Of a stretch of 64,000 nt of DNA, positions 1-12,700 are shown one piece after another; the stretch's first letter is position 1; each line of letters starts with the position of its first letter. The notes under the pieces are model-generated. The model did no database searches, was not told the DNA's origin, and worked only from the letters and a program-made list of their open reading frames with translations. The translations under genes and the position numbers were made by a program. Source of the stretch: Pempheris klunzingeri (Eukaryota > Chordata > Actinopteri > Acropomatiformes > Pempheridae); assembly GCF_042242105.1 (NCBI RefSeq), contig NC_092025.1, forward strand, positions 19,113,156-19,177,155, in the 5' to 3' direction.

Positions 1-2788
1 ACAGCAACCAGACTAGCAACTGGTTCGTAAGGTAAAATTGCTGTTTTTGTCATTGGGGTCTTGTGGCTTTAACCCAAACAATATAATGGCTGCTCCTGGT
101 TAATCAAAAAGGATCTTACAGGTCTTTCTCTGTGGGGAACCTTTCCATAATGTTGTCAGACAATTTAAATAACAATCTAAGACAATCATGGCAAACACAA
201 GCACTTTTATTGGACATAATTTAGTAGGAGAGGCTGCCCTGAAGGATTACATTTCACCCACTGTTGCCTATTCGTGGTTGCTGGCTGAGACACCAACCTT
301 TTTTGCACCTACCAGTCATTTTCAAACCCAAAATATGTAGAAATAGGGCCCAGGTTGAAAAATAATGGAGCTATCCTTTAATATTCACATTTTACATGCC
401 TAGAGCCTACAGAGGAATGTACCTGAAAACACCAAGAGACAAAGACACACAATTATCAAACAGTATCAAACATCAGGGCACAGACAGTAAGATCAATTGG
501 AACCAATCAGAACCCCTCACCACAAACCTCACAAAAGTGATAGCAGTCAGCTCTATGCAGCCTGCCTCGACCTATCACATAGACGTAAGGCAACTGGTGA
601 TAAGAACAATGACTGGCTTTATACAGCCAATGATAACCATGTTCAAGTAGGAGTCTTTAGACAGCAGGACAGGAGATTCAGAGCACTGATCACATACCAT
701 CTGACAGCTCTTCAACAGGCAATATGAGTGTTTCGTTCAGCACAACCCATCTGCAAGGGCCTTGGGAAGGAAGCCTAGTCTTAGCCTCTTAGGATAAACT
801 AGCCAGATTGTATTTCAATCAAAACAAAATGGATCAGAGAAAGGACCTGCTGTAACTGTGTGAAGTCAAATCAACAGCTCCCTGACTGACTACATACAAC
901 AGCTTGTTGCTTACTTGTGTTGTTCATTTGTTATTCTAGTTCACACTAGATTATTTTTCCCGTTAATCAAAATGTTTTTAAGTGTTTCAGCAAGTTTCAT
1001 GGTCATATAAATCTGAGAAACGGTGGCTGAAAAAAAAACCAAACTTCCTCTCTCTAAAACCAAAGGAAAAGCTTTTAGTTACAATAAAGTTTTTTTCCCC
1101 ATGAAACCATGTTGTTTTCTACATTATACACACACACGCACAAACTCTCAATCTCATCTAATTTCCTAGCCTTTTCTCTGTGACAGAAGCATCAGAACAA
1201 GGTAATCTGGTGCCGACCTCTTGCCCTAGTTACATAACATGCACAGAACTCCACGGCTAAAGTATAAGGTAGCCAAAGTTCAAGGCAAATACAGCTGAAC
1301 TACACGTCAGCTGCCGCTACACTCCTTTATGGTCCTACGCCTGTCCTCACTGGCTGCGACGACACTGTGGGTTGGCATTACTGACTGATGCTCCCACGTG
1401 TGGCATGATGCAGCTGTGAATGTGAAACCGTTTCGTAGTAACAGACAACAAGCACGGATAAATATGGGGTCATATAAGATCAATGTTAACCTGTGACCTT
1501 TAAAAAAAAAAAAAAAAAATTCAGCAAATAAAAAAAGTTTGTGTCAATGAAAAGGGTTGACTGAATGCAGCAGACTTTTTTCATGGGATCTGGGGTTGTT
1601 GACAGCATTTAACCATGAAAAGGGCTCAAGAAGCATGATCAACCACATAAAGCAGCGGCGATAATACAGTGTGATTGGTGTGTTGTCCAATAAAAAAAAA
1701 GTCATTTGAAGGTACGCAGGAGGATTTGACTAGGAGTACCCTCAGATCTAAACGTAGTGAGACTTCTGTTATAAAGTCAGTCTATCAAACGAGTTAAAAA
1801 TAATCATTATTTCAAGTTCACACTTTCAGCACAAGGCTATATATGAGCGAATGGTTGTGTACTTACTCAAAAATCGCCATGCTGCACATTTTGACAGTTC
1901 ACCATTTTTTCTTATACAACCTATAGACAAATTCCTCAATGTGTGTGACAAGCTGGAAATGGTTCCTCATACTCAGTTTATGATGAAGACTTGAAAATAG
2001 GTTACTTATGCAAATATGTCAGTGGCATTTCAAGAAATGTGTTTTCAGTTCACAAATGAAGAACAGTACTATCAGGACTTATTTTTCCTGTAGATGTGCT
2101 CTCTATTAAGTCGTATCTGCTGTAAAATGTCAGCAACACAGATGTCAGGGGAAAATTGTGAATCCGTAACACAGTCAAAAATATTGGATGTGGTTTGACT
2201 CGGCTGTCAAACAAGCCCAGCTATCAGCGAAGTTAGCCAACCTTTACCTCAACGGCTAACGTTACATGGATGATCGGTCTCCGACGGGCTCCCCGTTGGC
2301 AAAATAACTCTTTTAAAAGAGCCCAAATATCAGCAGAACAACAAGTCATATCATAGTTACGCGTATTCGTTAAGTGTTCATTATTTATGCTTGGGTGAGG
2401 CCGGCTAGTAGGCTGGCTAGCAGGAGGCCACTAGTTAGCTACGTGTCATATTCTCTAACAGGCGACGTTGCACCGATGAGGGTTACAGGCTACGTTAGCT
2501 AGTCAGCAGTTAGCTGGAGAAACACTCCACCGATATACTAATAACTCCAGGGACTTGTAATAGTGCGAGTAATTTCCTTATACTTATACATATGTGTGTT
2601 AAAATAAATATAAGCCGAACAATTTCAGATTAGATTCAGCTCGAGGATCTTTGGTAACAAGCGAGTTAGCCAACTGGGTGTTAGCAATGCTAACGTAGCA
2701 CCGTTAGGAGCCGGGATCTTTAGCTAGCCGAGATGCCGAACGCTCTTTTCTGAACATTGTTGAGAAAAATGTTTAGAAAACTTACCCC
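1..2788. other. Non-coding left flank, probable intron of a divergent minus-strand gene
   Basis: I see no convincing coding exon on either strand. The region is AT-rich, with an A-run near 1501-1519 and short CA repeats near 1128-1140. On the minus strand a polyadenylation-like hexamer (AATAAA, plus-strand 206-211) is followed by T/G-rich sequence, so a minus-strand transcript could end near 185. A candidate minus-strand acceptor (T-tract then CAG) sits at about 1027-1037. By synteny with human 5q31 the divergent neighbour should be sar1b, whose first exon is non-coding; then this stretch is its first intron. No Sar1 protein motif was found here, so the identity is inference only. Confidence 0.4.
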
Positions 2789-2990
2789 TTATTTAGATGT
2801 AGAGTATTTTATACAGAGTGTGCTCGTCTTTTACTCATGTAAGTTGGTCTCCCTGTAGAAAAAAAAAGAGAGCCTGCGAAGTGCCAGGTCTTCCTCTCCT
2901 TTTTCGTGTTTTGTTACTGAGCCACGACACTGCAATGGCTGTCCAACAACTCCCCCAAAACTCTGCCCAGCCGCTTCCTGTTTATGTTTC
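2789..2990 (-). other. Putative first non-coding exon of a divergent transcript (sar1b by synteny)
   Basis: On the minus strand a consensus donor (GGG followed by GTAAGTTTT) lies at plus-strand 2780-2788, so an exon would end at 2789. The reading frames across it look non-coding. The exon's 5' limit is not visible; 2990 is a guess. Human SAR1B lies head to head with SEC24A and starts with an untranslated exon, which fits. An alternative is an unrelated divergent non-coding RNA. Confidence 0.4.
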
Positions 2991-3784
2991 ACAATCATCT
3001 TTCCGGCAGGGGAACTGAAATAAACCGAGGCTCTGCTGCTCTGCTTATTTTTACAATCTACACACATGTATTTCATCTGGTTTTTTTTTCGTTTAATATT
3101 TTATTATGGTAACTGTGAATGATTGGTATATTGAACAAAACAACAAAACGATTGCTCCCAGTTTGCTAGATTATATAAATTGTTAGTCACGTCAAGTCGT
3201 GTTAGGCGCGTCAGTATCACCTTTTCTCTTTATGGCAAGTCCTCCTGTGATCGTTTAAAATATATATGCACAGTTTACGGGATATTGTACCGGTACAAAT
3301 CGACTAAACGAGCACATGCTTTTAAAAACACAGTTAATGAACGTGAATTTTGGAGATTGTACTCTGCTCTTGTTTCCAGTACACTAGAAAATCCAGAGCA
3401 CCAGAGGAAATGCCACGTGTACATACTGCGCATGCCCCACGATTTTTACGTCGACCCTGTTGGGTGATCCCAACTTCCGGTGAAAGAGGAGAAGTGTCTC
3501 ACACGATTACTCCGACAAGGCCTGTCGTTACTAACCCTTAGGTAGTTGAACGGGGTTTCGGCAATAGCCATGGCCCTGTGATTCGCCAACAAGTCGGCTA
3601 ATTAACTTTTTTAAAGACATTAGTTCATCGCCGTGGACGCCGCTTTGACTAAACGCCGCATCAACAGAGCCACAGGTTTAAACGTTACCCCGCGACTGCG
3701 AGCTAGTTAGCTAGCTAAAGACGCAGCTAGCCTATTCGCCAACCAAGCAAAACCTCTAATTTAGATCCTGGTGTCTATTTCAAG
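2990..3784. promoter_or_regulatory. Bidirectional promoter region and sec24a 5' UTR
   Basis: This is the interval between the divergent donor at 2788 and the sec24a start codon at 3785. It holds an NRF1-type core (TGCGCATGC, 3427-3435), an ETS-type site (ACTTCCGGT, 3473-3481) and an ACGT-core GCCACGTG (3412-3419), all typical of TATA-less housekeeping promoters. CpG content rises here compared with the flanks. The sec24a transcription start is probably around 3440-3560. GCTA/TTAGC words are dense at 3690-3740. Motifs were read by eye; no experimental start site is known to me. Confidence 0.5.
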
Positions 3785-6700
3785 ATGTCAACGGCGGGGT
3801 TTAACTCTCAGAATGGGACAGGGACAGGACAAGCATACGCTAATGGTGAGTAACTCTTCAAATGTTAGTAAAGTTAGTTCATGGCAAAGTAGCTAGCATT
3901 AGCAAACTCGCCAGTGACAAGCTAACATTAGCAGCAGCAGCTATTGGATCATGTCTCTGTGGGCTATTAGCTAACAGGCTTGCTAAGTAACGCTGTAACT
4001 TAAGGCAGCCAAGCTAGAGCGAGCTGTCAGATACAGCCACACCGATTAATCCTGACCTGTGCTAACTTAACGTACTGATTTAACATGGCAATAATAGCTG
4101 CCAGCGTTACGGTAACCATAGCTGGCTTGCTAACTGAACGTAACCAGTGTTATGCCTCCTCGGCAAACCAACAGGTTGACAAATTGAAGGGTCAACAGGT
4201 ATCGTAACTTTTAAGATAGGTATTGTGTTGTGGCATCCTCTCCGCTTAAACATAACAGTGATGATATGATCACACTGTCAATTTAGCGCTTGTTATTCTC
4301 CTGTCAAGCCACTCGGTCAGCCAGAGCTCCCACTGTCATACTAACGTGCTTTGACTTGCCTTTCCCTTAGTTTCATTGCCAGTGAATGATCAAATCTCCA
4401 GGTCTATTAGTCATGGCACTGTTGTGCAATTATGATTTTTATTTTGCTAAATATCTCGGGCACGTTTGCATCCTACGTTTTACTGTACATGTGGCACATT
4501 GGGGATGATCCAGATATGCCACTGCAGACTTTTCTCCAGGCTCAGCCAATTACCTCCTTCAGTTTCAGATTAGTCGCTCATTTCTATCGGATTCTCATGA
4601 CAGATGATACAAGTGTGATTGTTTTGTAGCCTTTGCTCTCTTCTTGTATCAAAGGAGCTGTCTTGTACTGTGCAGATGAAGCAAGCGCAGCTTGAGTTTA
4701 TAATGTTCCTGTGTTTTTTTGTAGGTAACGATGTATCTGAACACTGTCTAACTGATCATTATGTTCCCCTTTTGTCTTATTCCTATCTGTCTTGAATCAG
4801 AAACGTCACAAAATGAGGTTAATCCACCTTTGTTTTTTTGATTCTTATCAATCTGCAGACAATGTGTCACTGACGATAGAAACTAACCATGAAAGTGTAA
4901 AGCTGGATACAATGAGTCTTCAGAACAATGCTTGTAAAATAATTCTTATCATGGGACATCTGCAATGAGATTGATCAATTCAAAAGGTACTAAGTATCTT
5001 TGTAATCAATCAAGAGAAATTGATTAGTGTTTACATCCTTTATGTAGTGCCACATCAAAATATTTATACATGTCATATCTAGTTAATGAGATGTGCGTAC
5101 TATAACAACATTGTATGCCCAGAAGCCTCTTGTATAAAGACTGAAGGTAACTGTAATGAACTTACCTGCTGCAAACTTTACAAAAGTTCAAACTTGATTG
5201 ACTTTTATATATTTTTTTATATTTACTTGCATATTAGCAAACATTCACTTGATCTCGTGGAGGCCAATTGGGCAAAGATCAATCTGCAATGCTCTGCTAG
5301 AACCTGAAGTCATTTTTGATAAGCATTTAACAAAACAGCTTAACTGGCAGTACAGGATTGAAATTATGACAAGCTGTGGTAATAATTACATTATTTCTCT
5401 AACCTTAATCTCTACTATTTGAACAGCAATGATCAGCTTTAGGGTTGGGGTTAGATTTCTCAGCAATCCCACAATCAGTATTATGAAATATGACTACAGT
5501 AGTAATGATTTGTGTTATGCTTGTTTTACTTATGTGTTTTTGTCATTGGCTTAGAGATCTGATTCCATACCGGTTTCTGTTTGATCGGACAAGAGCTGTG
5601 ACCAAGTAGGAGCTTTAGTTCTTAGAATTTCCCAGCTCTCAGGAAGTACAAAGATTTGAGGTGGATTATGTGCCTTCATCTATCTCTGCTCATTGAGAAG
5701 AGTTGTTTTCTAATCCCTTCTCACTCCGCTGACTTAGCTGTGCTTCTAGTAGCGTATTGCAGGACTAAGTGGATAGAAGTGAATCTGTTTGCATTATGTA
5801 ATCATTTATGGTGCAAACAACGGTACACTGACGCTACAGTTCAAGTACTGTTACCTGTTTCTTATTTGATTGTTATTTCAGTAACACATTGCCACTCTGA
5901 CCCACTTCTTTGTTACTTTTTCTACTGACTAGTAGATAACAATAGATCTGTTGTTTTTGCTGTTGGCAAGAGTTTGCATTATCTGCTATTTCAAAAAGAG
6001 GACAGTATGTGGTGTTTAACTACGACTTAATCATGTAAAGTCAGACTTGTCTAAGAGCCCTTCACTCACTGTCACTGAGGACAGATCATGGTGAATTAAA
6101 TCCAGGTAAAGAGATTAGACCCTGAGCTGTCACTTCATTGGTCATTTAGTAGATCTGATTGGTTTCCCCTTCATGACGTCACTCCCAGCACTGTGCCATC
6201 TGTTTTTCATATACCATTTTGAACCGTGCTTCAGATTTAAACCCAAGGATTTGCGTTAATTAAATGACACTTGAACCACAAACAAAAGCCCTTTTCAGAC
6301 ATGGAATCTGTGAAATTGTTGACTTCATCTGTCTGTGGAGTTAATGGCTTGGCCTCTGAGCTTTCACATGCAAGAAAACCATATAGAAAAGTTTCATAAT
6401 GGCTGTGGTCAAGCATGACAAGTCCATAACCCATAGAACTTCAATCCTTTTGCAAATTCTGGCATCTGAAAATGTGAAAAATGTGTAAAAACATATTAAC
6501 ATAGACCTGTAGACTCTCTAACATGCCTGCGTTTCCCCTCGTCTCCAGGTCCGTCACAGAATCCAGTTTCCCTGCAGCAGCTGCCAGGGGTCAGCTATGG
6601 CATGACTCACCAACCAACCTACAATCCAATGCAGGCCAAAGCTCCCGCACCCCCTGGCCCTGGACTCTACCCCTCTGGGCCATACCAGCCCGTTCCCCCA

Positions 6701-9700
6701 GTCAGCTCCTATCAGCCTGGCCCACCACCCACCTCCTACCCAGCCCCTCTAGGCCAGCCGTTGTTGACCAGGCCTCCAATGGGAGGTCCTCCATCCCATA
6801 CCCCTCCTCAGTCTGCCAGCCCCAGCCCTGGTCCAAGGCTGCCACCCGCACAGGCCACACCTCCCCCTCCTGCTGTATCTTCCAGTAGCTACTACTCAAA
6901 CCCCCAGCAGATGCAGCCCATGGCTCCAGCATGGCAGTACAACACAGCTCCCCCACCAATGGGGCCACCCACTTCCACAAGCACACTTCCCCATGGCCCT
7001 ATGGCTAACCATGTGAACCCTGCTGCAACCTCGACCGTGCCGCCACCGTCATCGGCAGATTACAGCTCTGCTCCACCAGCCCATGTGTCCCATAGTGCCA
7101 CCCAGCCCCCACGCCCAGGGATGACTCCCTCCTCTCTGCACGGATACACCCAACCAGGTAGGAAACCAAAAGACTTCTGTGAAGTCCCGACTGTACCATC
7201 CAGATATACAAAACAATTTTATTTTCAAATGAAGGGTTAAATAGTTATGTGAAGAAAAAGCAGCAATTCCCAGATTTAGCAAATGAAATACTAATGATGC
7301 AGGCACTCCCTGGAGCAATTCAATAAAAAGATGAATCACCCTTTCAGGTTTCAATGTCTGTGAACTCTAGCCAATTAATTCTAGGCTCCCCATCAGTTAA
7401 TCACTGGAAAAACTCACTATTTCTTTTAAATATCCACCACTGTAATCTTCCAATAACTTTTTAATAGCACGATTATTGTGTCTTGTTTTTTTTTCTCCTG
7501 TCACCATCTTCTTTCACTGACATGTGTTGCAGATACGGATATCTAGAATATTGATATGTTGGAGCTGAACATTGCCCTCTGCTCGTACACTGAACACATT
7601 CCTACATTGGCTGGCTGCTGCCTCTGGCTTTATCCCAGGCACAGAGACTCATTTACTCTGGATTGGTACAAAGTTCAAATGAGAAATTTATTGTATCCAA
7701 TGTGATTCTTGCGTAGGAACATGACGTGGCTTTTAGGACAAAGCTATAGTTTAATTTCAGTTTTTGGGGCAGGTTATATTGCTAAAATGATTGCGCACAC
7801 AAACTAAGCATTTGTAACATTTTAAGAGATTCATGGAGTAGTTTAAATTTCTGGCTGAGAGAGTTTGAGAGTTGTCTCCACTGAGAAGTATTTAGCTCAC
7901 AGTGTCAAAACAAAAGATCACCAGAGAGAATCTCAGTAACTTTATATGTCAACTAGTCATTAACATTTTCTCTGCAGGAAGTGATATGAGCGCGATCGAA
8001 GTTGGTTGTGTAATCTGTGGCCACAGGGTCTGGAATGATTTTGTTAATTAACCATTTTTAAGACAGTACTTCTGCTTAGAAGCAGAGGTCACATGATTGC
8101 TTCAGCCTGTCTGTTTGTAGCATTTCTCACAAACTTATGATCAGATTGGCTTGAAAATTACTGTTCACCTTCACACTCTAAAGAAGAAGAATCCACTTGA
8201 TTTTAGTGACCTTTCCCCCAGCAGCACCATCAGGGCACATCTTCCCAGTACAATGGTGACAGTGAAAGTAGCTGCTAACAGGAGAAATGATCAGGTGTTT
8301 GTGGAAATGTGTACTCTGTTGACTGCTTTCTTGCTTTGAAATATCACGTGTCACAAGGAAGTCTTAAGTATTGCATTTCTTAACCAGCTACTGCTAATAA
8401 TCTGTTGAAGAGTTTTGGCTCTGTTATGCTGCTGAACGTTTCATAGGGCAGTTAAATACAACTCCATGAGAATATTCAATCTGACCAGTTAGCTGACTGA
8501 CTGTGGGTCAGTAGTGACACCAGCTGTTGTCACCTCCAGTGAGAGCTTATAATGTTACACATCAGTGATGCCTCATGTCTCTTCTACATGATATTTGGCA
8601 ACACAACTTCGTGATAAGTTTTATCTGTGCTTAGATTATGCAATTGATGATGCAGTTCATTGCAGTGTGCTGAGCATGTGTCATCATCTCACAAAAAGTT
8701 GATTGAAAAATGATTCATCAACAACTTTGTGACTCATTGAAGTTACTTATTAAAAAAATGTGAAAAAGTTGCTGGTTCCAACTTTTGAAATGTGAAGATT
8801 TGCTGCTTTTTCCCCTCATTCACAATAATAATCACTGCTATTGATGTTTTTCACCAGGCACTGCACCTCCACCAATGAACCCCATGGCTCCTCACGCATA
8901 CCAGCCAAGCAGAGCTCCCTATGGCCCCCCACCTACAGGTCCACCACCAACCATGAAACCAACGCCACCTCCCACTGGACCCCCAATGGCCAATGCCACA
9001 CCTCCTCCCCCCAAGGCAGATGGTAAATTTGAGGGGTTTTTTTTGTTTTTTTTAAATAATCTTGGCACATTTCATTTTTGTGCTTTGCTCTCGGGCATGG
9101 CAACCTATAATGGCAACAATACTAATGACTGCCACATCCAACTTTCTTTATATTTGCTGCATCACTTTCTATATATATTCAACTCGTTTATTAGAAGTGG
9201 TCTTTAAAGGCACCTGGTATGAGCTCAATAATTCATTTTGTGGTTTTCCATTGGACAACATGACCAGTCTCTGAAGTAGAGTTAGTATTTCAGACCAAAG
9301 TGGTATATTTTAACTCGGTTAACAGGCTTGTGGAAATGGAAACATTTTCCTCAAAAGTTAGGCAAGTATAGTGGTTTGTTAATGGGACATTTTAAATACA
9401 AATACCTTGTGGTTCTGTGTGATCATAAAATCAGAACACCGTCATTGATTGATTGATTGATTGATGTATTACTTTGGGTCTGTAATTGTATGATCTTTTA
9501 TAAGCCAGCCATTTTTTTTTCTCACACCTTCCGTTGTTTCCCTCCCTCCCCTCCTTCCCCTACATGCCAGCTCAGTGTGGGAGCGCTGTTAACAGCACTC
9601 TGCCCCCCACTGAGCCCAACTGCCAGGAGGGGGATATTGAATGTCCAGGTGTGGCCAAATCTGTCAGTAGTTGTTAGTTGTTGTGTCAGTGCTGTGGTTT

Positions 9701-12700
9701 CCATCCTGTCCTTTCTGTGCTGTTCATAGGATCTAGAGATGCACTAGTTATTGTTTTCATCCCTTACATTTACACCAAATACGAAGCTCTAGGGAATCGG
9801 CTGATACCGACATTCAACCTGTTATTTTTAGAAAGCAATGCAGAAAATAAGAAAATTGGTGAAGTTGCTCTGCTTTGATCTTTATAACATGTGTGTATGT
9901 AGCTGGGTGTTAGTGCTGCTTTAGCCCCGTATTTTTTTAGTATAAGTGCATCCCTGGGAATATATCCTGTTCGTAGTTTGGTTGCTTCTCAACGTATCTC
10001 TTGCCTTACCTCAAATATTCACCATACATAAATTCTCATCATCTGCATCATCATTGTTTGTTTTTTCTTCTGTGCTCCTTTTTTGTCCATGTTGAATGCA
10101 TCTTCTCCTGTAGACTCCATATCCATTGCCTGTGGTTAGCGCACTGGGATAGAAATGGCAAAAAGTGTGACTAAAATTATTCACACCACATCTGTGTTTG
10201 CTTTGAAACAGGAACTGTGGCTGGCAATGGCCCACAAGCACCAAACAGCTACAATCATGTTGACAACAAAATGGGTAAGGCTATTTTCTGCCACATATTG
10301 AATTCTTTTCACACCAACCAGATGTACAGTCTAGGTTTACCAAGTAGAGTTTTATAGCAGCCACACACTTTGGAGGAGACAAAGCATTTCTTAAAAAAAG
10401 TCTTTAATTTGCTTGCACGTTGTGTCACAACCTTTTCTAAATTATTTATAAAATAATTTACAAAATATGACATGCTGCATTGATTTTACTGTACTAATGA
10501 CTAAATACACAATCTCACAGGAGTTAAGCTCCCACAAAACCCATCAATGGTTGTTGTTCTGGTATGCTGCTACCAATTACAGGTCTTTTATTTGTTTTAG
10601 CTTATACCTCTAAGCTATAGACCTCCAATTTTTGTCCAAAAGCCCATTAATGGCCACACCGTTACACACAGGTGACACATTCCCTCCTTACCATGAACAC
10701 TGCTATTGTTTATTTTGAATCAATCCCATGTACACCCCTGTGCTGCTGTAATAGTCGTCAGCCACCAAATGTGTATTGATATACAGGTGAAAATAGTCTC
10801 CAACAAACACACCATTTACTAATGTTTCAGTAATGTTAGCTAAAAACCACTTCGCCTAAATGTATTGTTGGGTTTGGTCTTTTCATTGGCTTTGTCTGCA
10901 GAAAATAAACACATGGAATCAGGCCAGCTGTATAATTTAATTCAATTTATCAGTAATCCCTGTTAGTCAGTTACTCATTTCTGTTGCCTTCTCTTCCACA
11001 GCTGGCCTGCCCCAACCTGGACCGCCTGGTCGGCACCTGGGCCACTACCCCTCCCTCCCCCCTGGGTACCAGAACACCTCAGCTCCCCACAACACCACCT
11101 CCCCCATGCACCCTGCGATGCAGGCCGCCACGCAGCCTTACACTCAAGCACCTCAGCCATACCAGCAGGTGAGAGTGGAGTCAAAACCACGGACTGACTG
11201 AGTACTGTTAGCATTCTGCATATACCGCTCATTTTTAATGGTTGTGGAACGGCGTGCTCTGCCATTCCCGTCTGACCAACCTATATGGAAATCTTCGGCC
11301 ATGATTCAGAAATATCTTCTGTGCATTTCTAGGAGCAAAGTTGACAAAACGTGGAGCAGTTTGTTTGATTTAACACAGAATCTGCATAATATTGTATTTG
11401 TTTTGTTATCAGAACTAAAAAGCTTTTACTAACAAAGCAAACAAAAAGTTTATGCCAGCAAATCACTTTTTTTTGGGGACCAGGTTGACATTGGTTTGCT
11501 GATGTATTGGCGTGATTGCCTGTTACATAACACACGGAAATCTGTCTCATCTGTGACTTAAGAGACTTTGTTTGCACCTTGACTGCGCTTGACCAGATAA
11601 AAATTCTGGAGAAAATATTAAATCCTTATCAGCAGCTATCTAAACCTGCGATCAAGGCATGGGTGGCCATCCACTGCAAATCATTTGGCTCTCAGAGGTT
11701 TTTGATAAATAGATCAGCTGAATAACTTGCTCTTCCCTTCCTTCAGCCACTTGGTGGCCCAGGGCCAGCCCAGCTGAGCCCGTCCCTTGCAGCCATGAGC
11801 CTCCAGTCCAGCACCCCAGAGGCCCTCAGAGTGGTCAACCTGCTGCAGGAGAGGAACCTGCTGCCACCAACCTCGTTGCCCATCCCGACACCCTGCCTCC
11901 CACAAGACTTGCAGAAAATAAACTGCAACCCAGAGTAAGCCATGGTGGACTTCTATTGACAGCATGTGTCTAAACTTGTTTTCTAATTAAGTTATGATCC
12001 TTTAAAACAGATGATACTGTGATCTTGAGTGATTACACTTTCACTTTTTCACAACATATACTATGTAATTTTCCGTAAAGTAAATGCACATTAAGTAGGA
12101 ATTTTTGCATTTTACACTACATTATAGAGTAAACTGAATGAAGATGAACCCCCCAAATAATCACTTACAAATTAATTATTTTACTTAACTGGGTCAGCTG
12201 TACTGTCCTGGGACACGTGAATACTGGGTACAACAGGATCTCTTCATGCAGTTTAAGTACTGTGAACTAATGTGTTTGTGTGTCTCTCTCTAGGGTTTTT
12301 CGTTGTACGCTAACCAGCATCCCTCAGACCCAGTCTCTGCTCAATAAAGCCAAGATGCCGCTGGGCCTGCTGCTCCACCCCTTCAAAGACCTCTCGGTAA
12401 CACCTCAGTTCAATATTTGATGTGCACACACACCAGGCAGTACATTTACATGAACTTAAATAACCTTGTTATTGTCGGCTCTCTATAAGAATCTAATTTA
12501 AACCTAATCGAGCTCCTTACTAGTTTTTACATGTTGAGACATCAGAGGGGAAAAGTGTATCTGTGGCATCAGTGTAAAGGGATAAAAGGAAACCTCATAG
12601 CACTATTTTGCATCCTTGACTCCTCAGCCTGATTCCCCTGGTTTCTTTTTCGTACGTAAACATTTTGAATAACTTTTAACAGGAACTTCAGTGACTCAAA

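Noticed and set aside
1300-1500. Short minus-strand frame ending near 1311 (MPTHSVVAASEDRRR...)
   Set aside because: Short, no family match, no clear splice context; probably chance. It does not resemble the end of Sar1b.
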